DNA of 54,019 nt from Parachlorella kessleri (lineage: Eukaryota > Chlorophyta > Trebouxiophyceae > Chlorellales > Chlorellaceae), in assembly GCA_001598975.1 (NCBI GenBank), contig BBXU01002242.1, positions 1 through 54,019 on the forward strand, written 5' to 3'. Below are positions 1 through 12,000 of this stretch, piece after piece (within the stretch, counting starts at the first letter, position 1; each line of letters begins with the position of its first letter). The position numbers and the translations under genes are program-made. The notes under the pieces are model-generated. The model worked only from the letters and a program-made list of their open reading frames with translations, did no database searches and was not told the DNA's origin.

Positions 1-3000
1 TATCCCCTGTGTGCCTTGCCTGCGGCCGGGACAATGTATGACACATGCAGTGACCCAAACCGGGGCATGAGATACCCAATGGGAATCTGGGGTCACCACC
101 CACCCAGCGACTCGGCTCACCAGCTTGGGCGGTGCCAGGGGCAGGTTGCTGCCGCTAGGCCAGGGCAGCCCCTCGCAGGGAGGCTGCGTGTAGACAGGTA
201 CAAAGGCCACCACCGCCAGCTGGCTCCAGAAGTTGGGTGGCAGGCTCCCAGAGTCAGGCGCTTGCCCGGGCTGTGACCCATCATTTGCCAGAGCGACAGC
301 GGCCCCCGCGCCAACGCCAGCGGCAACGCTGCGAGTAGCTGAGAGCGTGGCTAGAGCTGCCAGCAGGGCTTGGCCTCTGTCTAGCAGGGACGCATCCTGG
401 GCATGCGGCGGCAACGCTAGGGAGGCCCCCTCTGCACAGCAACGTGAAGCTCGTTGCATAACCCCGCCTTGCTGAGACCTCCATGCTTGCATGTGGCGAT
501 CGATCCCAGTAACTATAGGAGCACGGCAGCCAGGCTGGGCAGGCAGCCACAACATGCTGCATGAGGCTGATACCCACCGCGCCAGGCTGCATGACATATC
601 CCCAGCGCATGTGACTGTTACTGTCACATGCCATTGTCATGCGGAGGTAGGTGCACAAGTGGCAGTGCAATGACCTACCTATGTCCTTGGCCACCTCCAG
701 CAGCACCTCCGGGCTAAGGGAGCTCCTCATGCCAACCCCTGCAAGCCCCTCCAGCACGCCGGCCTCTGCTGCCCAGCTCTCTGCAACACAGAACATACAA
801 AGATATAGTCCCGCAGCTACTTACAATCATGCAAGACCCTAGCACTCCCTTTCCGGTGCGAATCACCGACGTGTCTCCCTGCAGCGTGCGGATGACACCA
901 TGGTCATTCCACCAGCACCCCATGTCACTGACCTGCTGGGAATGGAGCTGTAGGGCCAAGCAGGCATTTGAGCTCATGGCTGCGGGGGTCATACAACTCC
1001 CCAGGCTTGGCCCTATCACCCGCCGCGGTCGGTACACAGGCAGCTGCTCGTATGGCAGCCCTCACTGCCTCCGGCACAGCCTGCAGCAGTGACATAAGGG
1101 GGAACTCGGGCACGGCCCCGTCCTGCTTGGCTGTGTTTCCGGCACATGGACAGTGACGAGCAGCATATACTTTTAGGACACCAAGTACCACCGCACATGG
1201 CCTACAGTAGGGCCGCTTTCAGACAGGTTTGGATGAATCCCTTACCTGGGGGGAGGCTGACATCTGCTTCAGGACTGGCAAGACCACAGCAGCCAGGGCA
1301 GGCTCCGGGAGGTCATGTGCCCTGGGCAGCACATGCCGTGCCACCACTGCCTGTCGGCTGAGCTGCGTCACCCCTAGGTACTGCACACACGCACACAGCA
1401 AGGGAGGCGGGGGGTTACAGTGCAGCTCTGGCCCGTTGGGCACTTAGCAAGATAAGCATTAGGGCCCAATGCAGAGCCCTTAGAGCATGTATTGAGCGGG
1501 ACGTAGGTCAAGACGCCATCGATGGTTACATGTACCGCAGGCACCGCATGGTACACGCGGAATGCCTGTACGCGGGTTACCCCTCCCAACTTCTGAGCCC
1601 CGGGATGATTGACTGTTCTATTACATGCCTTTTGCACCCCGCTGGTGCACACTGGGATTCCTAGCAGGGAAAGTTCTGGTATTTGTAGGACAGGTTGGAA
1701 GTGGTAGGAGTTGGAAGGTATTGGAGGGAGTGCATATGTAAGCAGGGCAGGAGGACTTTCTGCGTCAACAAGAAAAGGGCATGTGGCTGGAGAGGGCAGT
1801 ATGGGCTGGTAAATTGACAAAGGGACATAGTTCGAGTTGGAAGGGTTGCATGCAGCATCATGAAGTCCGCATGGGGCATTGACATTTACATGTGCCGGGT
1901 TTGCACTTCGCTGGTGCCCACTGTAGTCCCACGAAGGGGGGATTGCATCCTTCACAGGCACAGGTGGACATGGGGAGTATTGCTTGAGTTACGCAGCAAC
2001 GCAGCAATGTTGGGCATGCCCAGGCATAGGCCGAAAGCCTGTCGGGACACTTGCTCAAAACATTGCACGTAATAAACCGACGCCAGGGGCTTAGTTGGAC
2101 AACTTGTTCAGGGGTCGTAGCTCACATGGTAGAGCGCTCGCTTAGCATGCGAGAGGTACGGGGATCGATGCCCTGCGACTCCAAGCGATTTTAGCTTTTA
2201 TCTCATCCGTCCCCCATTCGGCCCCAAGGACCCTGATCCACCGCTTTTGTCTCATCCGTCCCCCATTCGGCCCCAGGGACCCTGATCCACCCCGGTCCTC
2301 TACATCCAGCCTAGCTATCCTGACGCCTAAGACTAAGTGTTCAAGGCTCATTGGAGTACGCAAAAATCCTAGCTATCCTGACGCCTAAGACCAAGTGTTC
2401 ACAGCTCATTGGAGTACGCGGAAAGCAGGTGGGAGAGAGCGTACTGGTTTGCAAACAACCATGTAGCTGGGCGGGCCTTGTTTCGCCACCACAGTTGACA
2501 TGCCGTATGGGTATGGAAGGTGGGACAATGGTTAAACTGCATTTATAGCGCCAAGATGGAGCTGAGAAGGAGGGGCTCTAGTAGGGCAAAGTGGTGGACA
2601 TGATGTGCACAACCTGCTAGGCTACTATTAGCCTTATACCCCAATGGATCCAGCACCTAACTCCAGGACGTCCTGTGTTCTTTCCGCAGTTGGAAAGTGG
2701 TGGGAAAAAGGGATTTTAATTTAATGTCTCTGGCAGAAAAACATTGGAGTCGCAGGGCATCGATCCCCGTACCTCTCGCATGCTAAGCGAGCGCTCTACC
2801 ATGTGAGCTACGACCCCGGAACCAGATGTCGAGTTGACTCGCAAACATGACCATAATGTCATGGCACCTGGGAAAGGGCGCTGATTCCCGGCCCCTCTGT
2901 CCTGGGATGCCAGCGTGCAGTGAGGTGCAGGTGGCATATGTAGCTGTCACAAGTGCCCCACGCAGGCACACAGTGTGGACAAGAACTCATCCAGCCAACT

Positions 3001-6000
3001 GCTGAGCACGGCCCTTGGGCCCCCCTTGCAGCATTTTCGCATGCCAGCTTCTGGGGCCTCCGTGTGAATTTTGCACAGTCGGGGCAACATCTCATGCTCG
3101 GCTACCGCCCTACTCCCAGATTTTTGTTCCTATCATGCACTTCTGTTCATCAATGCTGAAATGCCGAGTCACTCAGACCTCAGTCTTTGCCGCCTGCTAC
3201 AAATATGCTGTCCGTGGCTGGCCCGGGATTATCCCTAGCTTGCCCGAAGCACAAACCACAGATGTGTGCGTTCTCCACCTGGAGTCTCCCTGATAGAAGG
3301 GCTTCCGCTGCTCCCGTCTTTTTCCTGAATCAAAAGCCATGCCAAAGGTCCCAATCCGCTCAGTGACAGCATACACTCACCATCCCACATAGGTATTGTG
3401 TATGCAGCCCCTGCTCACCTTCATCAGCAGCTCGGCCTGGCCATCATCCAGCGCCAGAACAAAGGTGGGTGGCAGTGCAATTGAGGGGACCGAGCGTGGG
3501 GCAAGGTAGCGCTGTTTGACAAGGTCACAGAAGGCCTCCTCGGGGGGTGTCTCGCTGCCGCTTGCACAGGCGCGACGCCAGATGGGCAGGCTGCGCAGGA
3601 CCGTCAGCAGGTGGGATGGCATGCTGCTGCTGGGACTGGGGCTGGCAGTGGCTGTGGTGGTTGTTGAGACGGCACCAAACCAGCGTGCCTGCACATTAAT
3701 AACCACAAGTTCCAGGGTCAAGGGAAGCGGACAAGCCTTACCCAAGCTTCGCCTGAATCTGGTAGGTGATGGTCATCTACTAGTAGCAACGAAAACTCTC
3801 CCCTCAACATAGCAGCGCGGCACGACGGCACGACAGTCCACTGTCATCAAAAACATCACTTGCCTGGAGCAGGAAGGCGCGAAGCGCGTCCCTCTCCTCA
3901 GCGCTCAACGGTTGGCCCAGCCGCCGCCACATGTCAACGTCACTGCTGCCCACTGCTGCTGTCCCTGCTGCTGCACTAATGGCTGCCAGCGCCCCGGCTC
4001 CCGTGGCCGGCTGCACGCAGGCCTGGCGCACCCAGCCCGGCAGCGCCTGCGTGACGGGGCCTGCCGGATCCACCAGGCGACAGCCCAGCTTGGCCAGGGA
4101 GGTGGACACTGCTGCCGCCCAGCTGCCCTGCTCTAGCAGCCCCGGGGAGGGAGGGCACAGGCACGGGCACAGGTCCAGGCCTGCTGTGGCTGCTCCACCG
4201 CTGGCGGGCAGCTTTTGCGTCGCTGCGGTGTTGACAGCTAGAGCGGGGATCAGCGGCCAGTCAGCCAGCGCTCGCAAAGCTGCGGCGTCGGGCTGTGCTG
4301 GCACTGCTGTAGAGCTGGCATTAACATGCCTGGACCCCACCACCTCAGAGGCAACGGCAGGCAAGGGGGCTTCTCTCACAGCCCCCCAGATCAGTTGCAG
4401 CAGCTCTTCAGTGGGGTGGCCCTGCTGGCCGGCAGTGTAGGCCAGCACAACCCCACCGCTCCTCCAGCTGGCCGGCAGCAACCGCGGGAGGAAGACCCTC
4501 GCCAGAGTGCAGGTGTCAAGGAGGCGCACATTGCCCTCGGGAAGCAGCCCTGCCAGGGCCGCAAGCTGTTGGCCTAGGGCGGTGTCTGCTGGAGGTGCCA
4601 GCAGCGTGTTGGACGCCAGCGGGGACAGGAGGCCGTGCTGTGCCTGGGAGGCCACATAGAAGGGCTCGGCTGCAGCATGGAGAGGCAGGGAGCATATCAA
4701 GATTTAGCTTATTGACAGGGGGGAGGAATGGAAGCTTGTTGAGTTGCTAGGTAATACTTACTTACAGGAGCTACCTGGAGAGGTCGTAAAAGTCAAGGCT
4801 TAGCCCCCGTCAGTCATTTCCCACTGCATGCTTGACGCATCCCCAAAACCCACCAGTACCCGAGGCTAGCAAATGACCTCTCACCTGCCCCAACTTTGGT
4901 CCGCAGCACCGCCACGCCGCCATCCAGCAGCGGCAGCAGGGGCAGCCCGTCCAGCTGGGCCAGTGCGCCTCCCTCACCCTTCAGCTGAGGCGCCAGCTGT
5001 CCCACGTGGGGGCCTACCTGGGACCCAGGGGGGGCCTGCAGCTCCGCCATGTCACTCAGGCAATAGCCCAGCAGCAGCGCCGCTGAGTCAGCAGCGCTGT
5101 GACTGCCGCCCTTGAAGGCGGCAGCACTTCCTGCCTCAGCTGCCACGCTGGAAGCATGGGAGAGGTCATTGTCGCGTGCAGGCGGTGGGGAGGAGGGGAA
5201 GGGCTGCAAGCAGGCGAGGCTGGCGGGGGCCCGGCCCACAAAGTGTTGCCTTACGAGGCTGGGGCTCAGCAGGCGCAGCGTGCTGGGGTGCCGCCGGAGC
5301 AGGCCTGCAAGTAGGTGAAGTGGTTGCGCATCAAAGGTGTGCGGCACTGCCAGCGGAGCAAAATATTCAGAGCATACTTTGCCGATGCCTGTGGATAATA
5401 GAGGCACACCACCCAAGCCACCAACACTGACCAGACAGCGTCGCTCCCGACCGGCTATTCATTCTGGGGTGGTCGCGGCCAGTGCGAGGCGCTTACAGCA
5501 GGGTTGTCTGGGGACCTCCTACCTTGCACCAGGGCCTGTGGCACCTCCGTCACCACAGCCAGCCCCTCCAGGAGAAGCAGCCTGGCCACATCGTCAACAG
5601 GCCCAGCCGCCACTCCAGCCCTCGCTGCCCGCCCATCACCCTGCTGGCCCTGCTGACCCTGCTGCTGTGCGCTGGCTGGTGGCGGCTGAGGAGGCAGGAA
5701 GATGGCTTCTGAGGGTGCCACCCAGGTTCCTCCCCCAAGGGAGGACCACACCAGTGGCTGGGTCAGGGCCTGCATCCCAGAGGCATGGCTGGAGTCTACG
5801 TCATCCTACATGCCGTGGCCCCATCCAGCCAGCTTTCTACAAAGGGCACCCCGTGGGGGTGCCATGCGGGTGGACGCGGGTATGGAGCGGAATGTGCCTC
5901 CCACCCTGGGTGCCGCCTCTCCCTACCAGGTTCGGTCACCCACCAATCACTGCCGAGCCACATGCAGCACACGCTACCAGCATGCTGATAATCTCTGGCA

Positions 6001-9000
6001 GCTTCCACTAGCCAGCCGCACCCTCTAACCCCCAACCACCCCAACCATCGGGGACCCCACCCCCACCCACCCACCCACCAGGTCCAGCACCCTGTCTGCC
6101 ACCAGGGCCCATAGGCCCGGCAGGTGAGCCGCCAGGGGCCACAGCTGGTAGTAGGCCTCGCCAGGGCCTAAGCGCAGTGCTGCTGCTAGCAAGACCTGCA
6201 GATTACATCACAACAACAGTGAGCGCCCTTGAATACACGTGGTGCTTCCCATGGTGGATGCGGTACGGTTGTGCCTGGCCCGGGAGGGGCTCCCGCAAAA
6301 CATACTCCCAGTCACCGCCACCCCAGGGACCGCTGGGTTATCACGGCATAAAGTCAGGCAAGACTAAGGAACATCCTTGCATCAAGCCCTGTCAGTAAGG
6401 TCCGCCCACATCTCTTCGTTTGCACTACCTGCCGTACTACAAACGGTCGGACTCCAAAAACAAAAGGAGCAGACATCACGCCCGACCTGAATGCATGCCG
6501 GCGCCACGCCATCTGCCAGCAGGGCAGCGTTCCACAGCGCCCTGGCCTTGCCACCTCCCGCCAGGTCAGCGCCTTGCCACAGATCCCTGCACGCACGCCC
6601 ACACCATGCCGCAGCTTTGAATTACAGTGGTGCATCCTGCTGCTCTTAACCTCCAAGATTGCGAGGCACAAACACGCTCACTACCTTCACATGGCACAAC
6701 GCACCACAAGCCCAAGCCTGGGACACCCCCCTGGGCTCTGATGCGTCCCCACTCTATTGATCACTACTATAGCAGGCAAGCCTTGCCCAGCCTGCTTGCC
6801 TGCGGTTAGAGGACAGCTCAAAGGCGCCGTTGATGTGGAGTGGCAGCCCCGTGGTGGCAGGGAGGGGCAGGAAGCAGAAGGCCCTGCCAGCCTGCACCCG
6901 CAGCACAGCATGCCACCCAGTTACTATCTATCACTGTCAGTGCTAGAAAGGTGCACTGTCCCTAGGCCAAAGTGACAGCCGGGTTGAGCAACGACAGAGC
7001 AGGAGGAACCACAGTCGCTGGGCGGCGAACTCTGCGCCTTAAAAACACATTGTAACACCGCAGGAGCAGAGCTCTAGGCCAAGCAGTGAGTAGTCCCAGC
7101 AGTGTGCAGCCCGAAAAGGTGGGCGGTGCCGGACCACACACGCGAGCTCACCAGGCTGGTGGGTGGGTGGATGGGTGCCGCAGCGCCCGCCCAGGGCACC
7201 CAGCCCCTGCTCCCCTCCCCCCCACGCGGCACCCTGCCGCCCTCCACTGCCATGCGTCGGGCCCTCCCCCCAGCCAGCAGGCTGCACACCACCCACTGCT
7301 GCTGCTGCCGCCGCTGCTGGTCGGGTGAAGCATCACCAGTGCTGGCAGAGGTCCCTGAGCCCCCGCCAGGGGCTGCAACCCTGCCCGACGCACCCGCAGC
7401 CACGCTGCCTGTGAGGCTGATGGTGACGGTGGTGCAGGCCCTGGGCAGGTCTGCCTCACTGACCGCTGCCAGCTGCTGGTAGAAATCACTTGGAGCCGCG
7501 GCGGACTCCCTGCCTGATGCTGCTGCTGCTGCCCCCTTAACGAACTGTGCTACGAGGCTCTGAGGGTGCCGGTCAGCAGCAGCGGCAGCGGCAGTGGTGG
7601 GGAGTGGTGGGGGGGATGCAGGGCCCACTTCCAGGTCGGCTGAGAGGAGCAGCTGAGGAGGCCTGTCGGCTCCGTGCTTAATGTGAAGCTCCACTCGCCG
7701 GACGCTCTTCAGGAACAGCAGCACCTCCCCTGCTGCGTCCTGCCGCCAGTGAGGCACCAGGCTTAAAATCATCAGTGCATTTGGACGCAACCAGTGCAAC
7801 ATGGCACCCAGGTGGATGATCATGCCTTGCAGCTTGCACAACAGGTGCTGAGCACAGCGGACCTGCCAGCTGCATACATGGCACTGTCCTTACAGCTCAT
7901 GGCAGGTCCTCAGGCATGCCAAACACAGGCAACCTGTTGACTATGGCCTCGGCAGCCCAGCCAGCGCCCCTACCTCACCTGTTGGAACGCTTTGAACAGC
8001 GCCAGCACGTGCTCAGTGGTGTAGGCCTCAGGCTTGATATCGGAGCCAGGAGCCAGGTCCTCCGTCCGAAGGGGGAAGCGGAACAGGGTGCCCTGGAAAT
8101 GCCGCCCAGCCAAGCATCTGCACCCAGGCACAACTGGCTTCACCTCTTCGGCGTTTTGCCAGGATGAAATGCAGTTTGCCAGAGTGGGCCAGGGGATCCA
8201 GGAGTGAACCCCGCCACATGGCTCTGCTGATGGGCAGAATTTCTCAACAGCGTGCAGAGCATCCGATAGACTGCCAAGGTATCTGTATGCCACATAAGAA
8301 GGCAAGCAGGGCAGTGTGGCCCGGAACCACCACTGCTTGAGGTACGTACTTGCATGCAGCTTGTGAAGGGTTCTTACCCGAAATGCTGGTATGGTGCAAA
8401 GGAGTCTGGGAACTGTATGGGGAGCGGCGAGCCAGGTAGCCCAATCTTTAGGCCTGCACACTGACCCAACCGGCAGCTCAAAACCTCGTTCTGGGTTACC
8501 TATTTGTATAGTTATAGTTGAACCCTAGGCTGGAACCTAACAGCCCCAGCATTCTCACCCGTCACAACAAAACCACAAGACGCCTCCTGCGGCAATGAAC
8601 ACGCAGCATCAAAAAGACGCGCTCCAGGCAGGGCCGGAGCAGTGGCAATACAACAGCTGTGCCATGCGGCGGGCCGGACGGGGCTGACCTGGCTGTGCCG
8701 GGTTGACTCCGGGTAGGTACTTGGCATGCGGGTCAAACACCACTAGATAGTCGCCCGACACGAAGGAGGGCACGTCCTGCAGTGTCACCGCAGCGGGGTG
8801 GTGTGCTTGCAGTCAGGTAGAATGCCAGCACACACAGGTACTGGAGGCTGCAGAGTCGCGGAGGCGCTGCAACGGACTGCCGGTATGCTGAGCAGGAGGA
8901 GCATGTTTGGGCTGTGCGCAAAGGCTGGCTGCAAGTGCAGCCAAGTTGCACCGCCGGCGGCTGGTCGGAACCATGCCATGGTTTCCGCGCGCTAGCCAGC

Positions 9001-12000
9001 ATGGTACCCACCGTGAAGTGGTAGACAGCATTGAACCTGCACGCCAAGGGCCAGGGGACAGGGATCTAACTGCTGCGGATGTTTTGACGGACAACGACAA
9101 ACCTAGGTAGGCAAGCGAAGCAAAATGCTAGGCTCCTCAAACATGTCAATGATGCTCCTGTGTGACATGGGTAGGGCAATGGCTCACCCCAGGCCAAAGC
9201 GTCCTGTGGCTGCCGGCTTGCTGAGCTTGCTGTCCTGGCCTATCCGTGAGATTGCGTAGAAATCTGCGCGCAGAGCAGATGACGAGCAGGGCTTGCCAAG
9301 CACACAGAGTTCAAATCAGCTAAGTCCCATCTTGCCGTCCACAGGGCGGGGAGGTATAGGCACTGAGCAGCCCAGCCCCTGCCTGGCCCATATTGTAGCC
9401 TGACGGAAGCCGCCAGTGCCTAAGGGGCCAGCCGTACCTGAGGGGCTGAAGACTGAGTCGTTGAAGCACAGGAGAGCGGGCCCCTGCCAGCCAGCCATGC
9501 CCGGCCCTGCGGCAAGCAAGCAGGTGACACAGTGTCACCGTCACTCGCAGTCAGCCACAGGCTCACAGCAGGAGCTCACTCACCACCATGACGCACCCAC
9601 CCAATGGGCACACTCGGGGGTGTCTGTTGACAGGTGATGCGCCCCACCACCCTCCCACGTGATATGTGACGAAGGCACCACCCAGTTGGCTCCCAGTGCC
9701 AGCAGCCCTACCCAGCAGGCTGCCGGTCGGGTAGGAGGTGCAGTCGAGCATGAAAGCCACGGTGGTCGCCCCAGCATCGTCAGCGTTCTGTATCAGCTCC
9801 ATGAGGACGCCTGGGCCGTCGGCGTAGGCCTGGATGATGTGGCGTAGCCGGGTGGTCAGTGCCTCACTCTGGCCAAAAGCCTCCATGGCGGCACCTGCAG
9901 GATAGACAGTGCCTTTGTAATGGTGTGCACGCTGCACGGAAAGCACGGTGCTGCACAAGGGCAGCGTGCAAGGCAGCTATCAGGCTCTCAAAAAGATACC
10001 CGCCTGCCTCCTTGCTTCCCTGCTGCTCCCCAGCGCCGCGGAGCCCAGGGTGCATGCAAGGCTCGGATGACCTCCACACCTAGCTGCTGCCCGCAGCCAA
10101 CCTATTGACATGGCTTCCTGCCACCCAGCAGCGCAGTGTACAACCTTGGGTACAAGGTGCTAGGTTTTCAGGCTTAAGGGTTCAGGGCCAGCCACGCAGG
10201 CCAACCTGCCCACCGGCCGGCCGACCGAGCGAGCGACCGACCTGTAAGGCCCAGCTGTATGCTGTCTGCGCCGCTGCGCACCAGCAGGGAGCGGCGCAGG
10301 GAGGCGACACCCAGCCGCTCGGCCACCTCGTTGGAGATCTTGGGGTGCACCAGGGTCACCTCGCCGCCACCAGGCAGCCAGGGAGCGTCATTGTACACCA
10401 ACTGGCCCGCTGCTGCAGCACGCAGTACCGCGGCAGGCAAACTTATCATACAAAGGTACTCCATGTCATCAGGGCAGAAACATCTGCACCCGAGGTGCTC
10501 CGTTGGCAGTGCTAAGGATGCGTCGTTGCACCGAGTGGAGAAGATTTAAGGGAGCAGGTGGTTGGTGTCACTCCCTGCGCAGCGTGGGGCGCTACCATGC
10601 ATGGAGGCACATTGGGGTCTGGTAGGTCTAACAGCGTACCGCCACCCACCACATTGCAGCATGCCAGCAGCAGGGGGACACAGCGTGGCAAGCAGGCAGG
10701 GTCACCTGTGAGCACACCCCGCTCATTGGGCACGTAGAGTTGCTCTGCTGGGAGGTCCATATCTGCAAGCACAAACCAAGGAGTATATGAGAAGCACCCT
10801 ACTTGGTATGCTCCTGCACCCCTGCCGGCCATGGCACCAGGTTTGGAGCACAGCCTGGCTCTGCACACAGCAGCCCTCAACAAGCCCTCAAGAGTCAACT
10901 GCACCTCACCTGCCAGCGCTGCAATGATACCCAAGGCTTGCTGCAGCTCCCTGTCATCCAGTGGCGCACTGTTGCTGCCCTCTGCCATGCTTTTCAGTAC
11001 CTGCAGCGAGTAGACTCCCAGCGCCTTTGGTCTCCTCAGGACGAGTCCACAGCTAGAGCACGTCGACCCGGTAATTCTTGAATGACCACCACTACTATTG
11101 GCCGGCCCCTAGGTCAAGGCCAACCATCTTCCGAACACGATAGCAAGGCCCAGGTGTAGCCAAGCCCACACCTCGCAGTACTGCACTGCCGTGAAGGACG
11201 GGGGAACACCCAGCACGGCTAGCAGCTCTCGAAAGGGCGCCAGCTCCAGGGGAATAACATATAGCCAGGGTGACAGGTTCAGCGGGCCCCTGCAAACAAT
11301 GACCATTCCAAACAATGCCACCGTCGGAGGAGGCCGATCTTCCGTAGAATAGCAGTAATTAGTGCTGTGGTGCAAATTGGTGCATGGCCGCCTGGGCTTG
11401 AGCATGGCTTGTCTCGCTGACTGCAAGCTGTGTTAGGTCAGGTGCGCTTGGGGAGACTGGTGGTGCCACTTGCCTGAATGCCACCCTGGTTGCTGGCATG
11501 AAGCCCTCCCCCACCCACACCCAGGCCCTGCCCTGCAGCTGCTGCCCGGCAGCAGCCAGCTGGTCGGGTGGGAGGGCCGCCAGCGCGGAGTAGAGCTGCA
11601 GACAACACAGGCAAGCGCCTACATGTCCTTAGAAGCATATGAGCTGACGACGTGCTACTTCACAGATATGCCGCGCTCATGCCAAGCAGCCTGCATGGCT
11701 GCTTGGCATGAGACAGCATCACCCTTGAAGGCGGTCAGCCGACATCACAGTCCATTTGCTTGCCAAAGCCAACGACAAGTGTTCTATTACAAACATGCAT
11801 CGAATCGTGTTGGCCAACCACAAATTTATGCTTGTGTGCTGCCATTCACGCTGTCGCCAGCCAAGAGCTCATGTTGTCAGCCTCACCTGGGGCACTACCC
11901 CCGCCATCAGCTGCCGCGTGGCCGTGTCACCGGTGCTGGCATGGCTGGCCCCCAGGGCAACAAGCTGCTCTGCAATGGTCTCGTGCGACAGGGGTGCCAT

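Larger units (their letters stand above)
76..4669 (-). other. Sacsin repeat 2: C-terminal part reaching the left edge
   Basis: Exons: 3864-4669 ([31 protein letters not shown]; donor CAG/GCAAGT), 3419-3688 ([13 protein letters not shown]), 1246-1380 ([19 protein letters not shown]), 933-1130 ([20 protein letters not shown]), 679-780 ([19 protein letters not shown]) and about 76-431 ([25 protein letters not shown]). These match the phrases at 14.8-12.3 kb in repeat 1, so the window cuts off before the end of repeat 2. The 1381-3418 gap is a 2-kb intron holding two tRNA genes. Confidence 0.85.

Noticed and set aside
1374..1961. 195-codon minus-strand frame in the tRNA-bearing intron
   Set aside because: Runs across the acceptor of exon 1246-1380; the part upstream of 1380 shows no sacsin-like or other recognisable sequence.
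3931..4440. 169-codon plus-strand frame
   Set aside because: Antisense to a large sacsin-like exon (3864-4669) with clear homologous phrasing on the minus strand.
6016..6080. C/A-rich CCCA run as a regulatory or telomeric element
   Set aside because: Plain microsatellite near a splice donor; units are CCCA/CCAC without the CCCTAA pattern.
9894..10242. A gene boundary between the two sacsin repeats
   Set aside because: The block before the second ATPase domain ([35 protein letters not shown]) follows the order of single plant proteins, and acceptor and donor sites bracket the gap as an intron.
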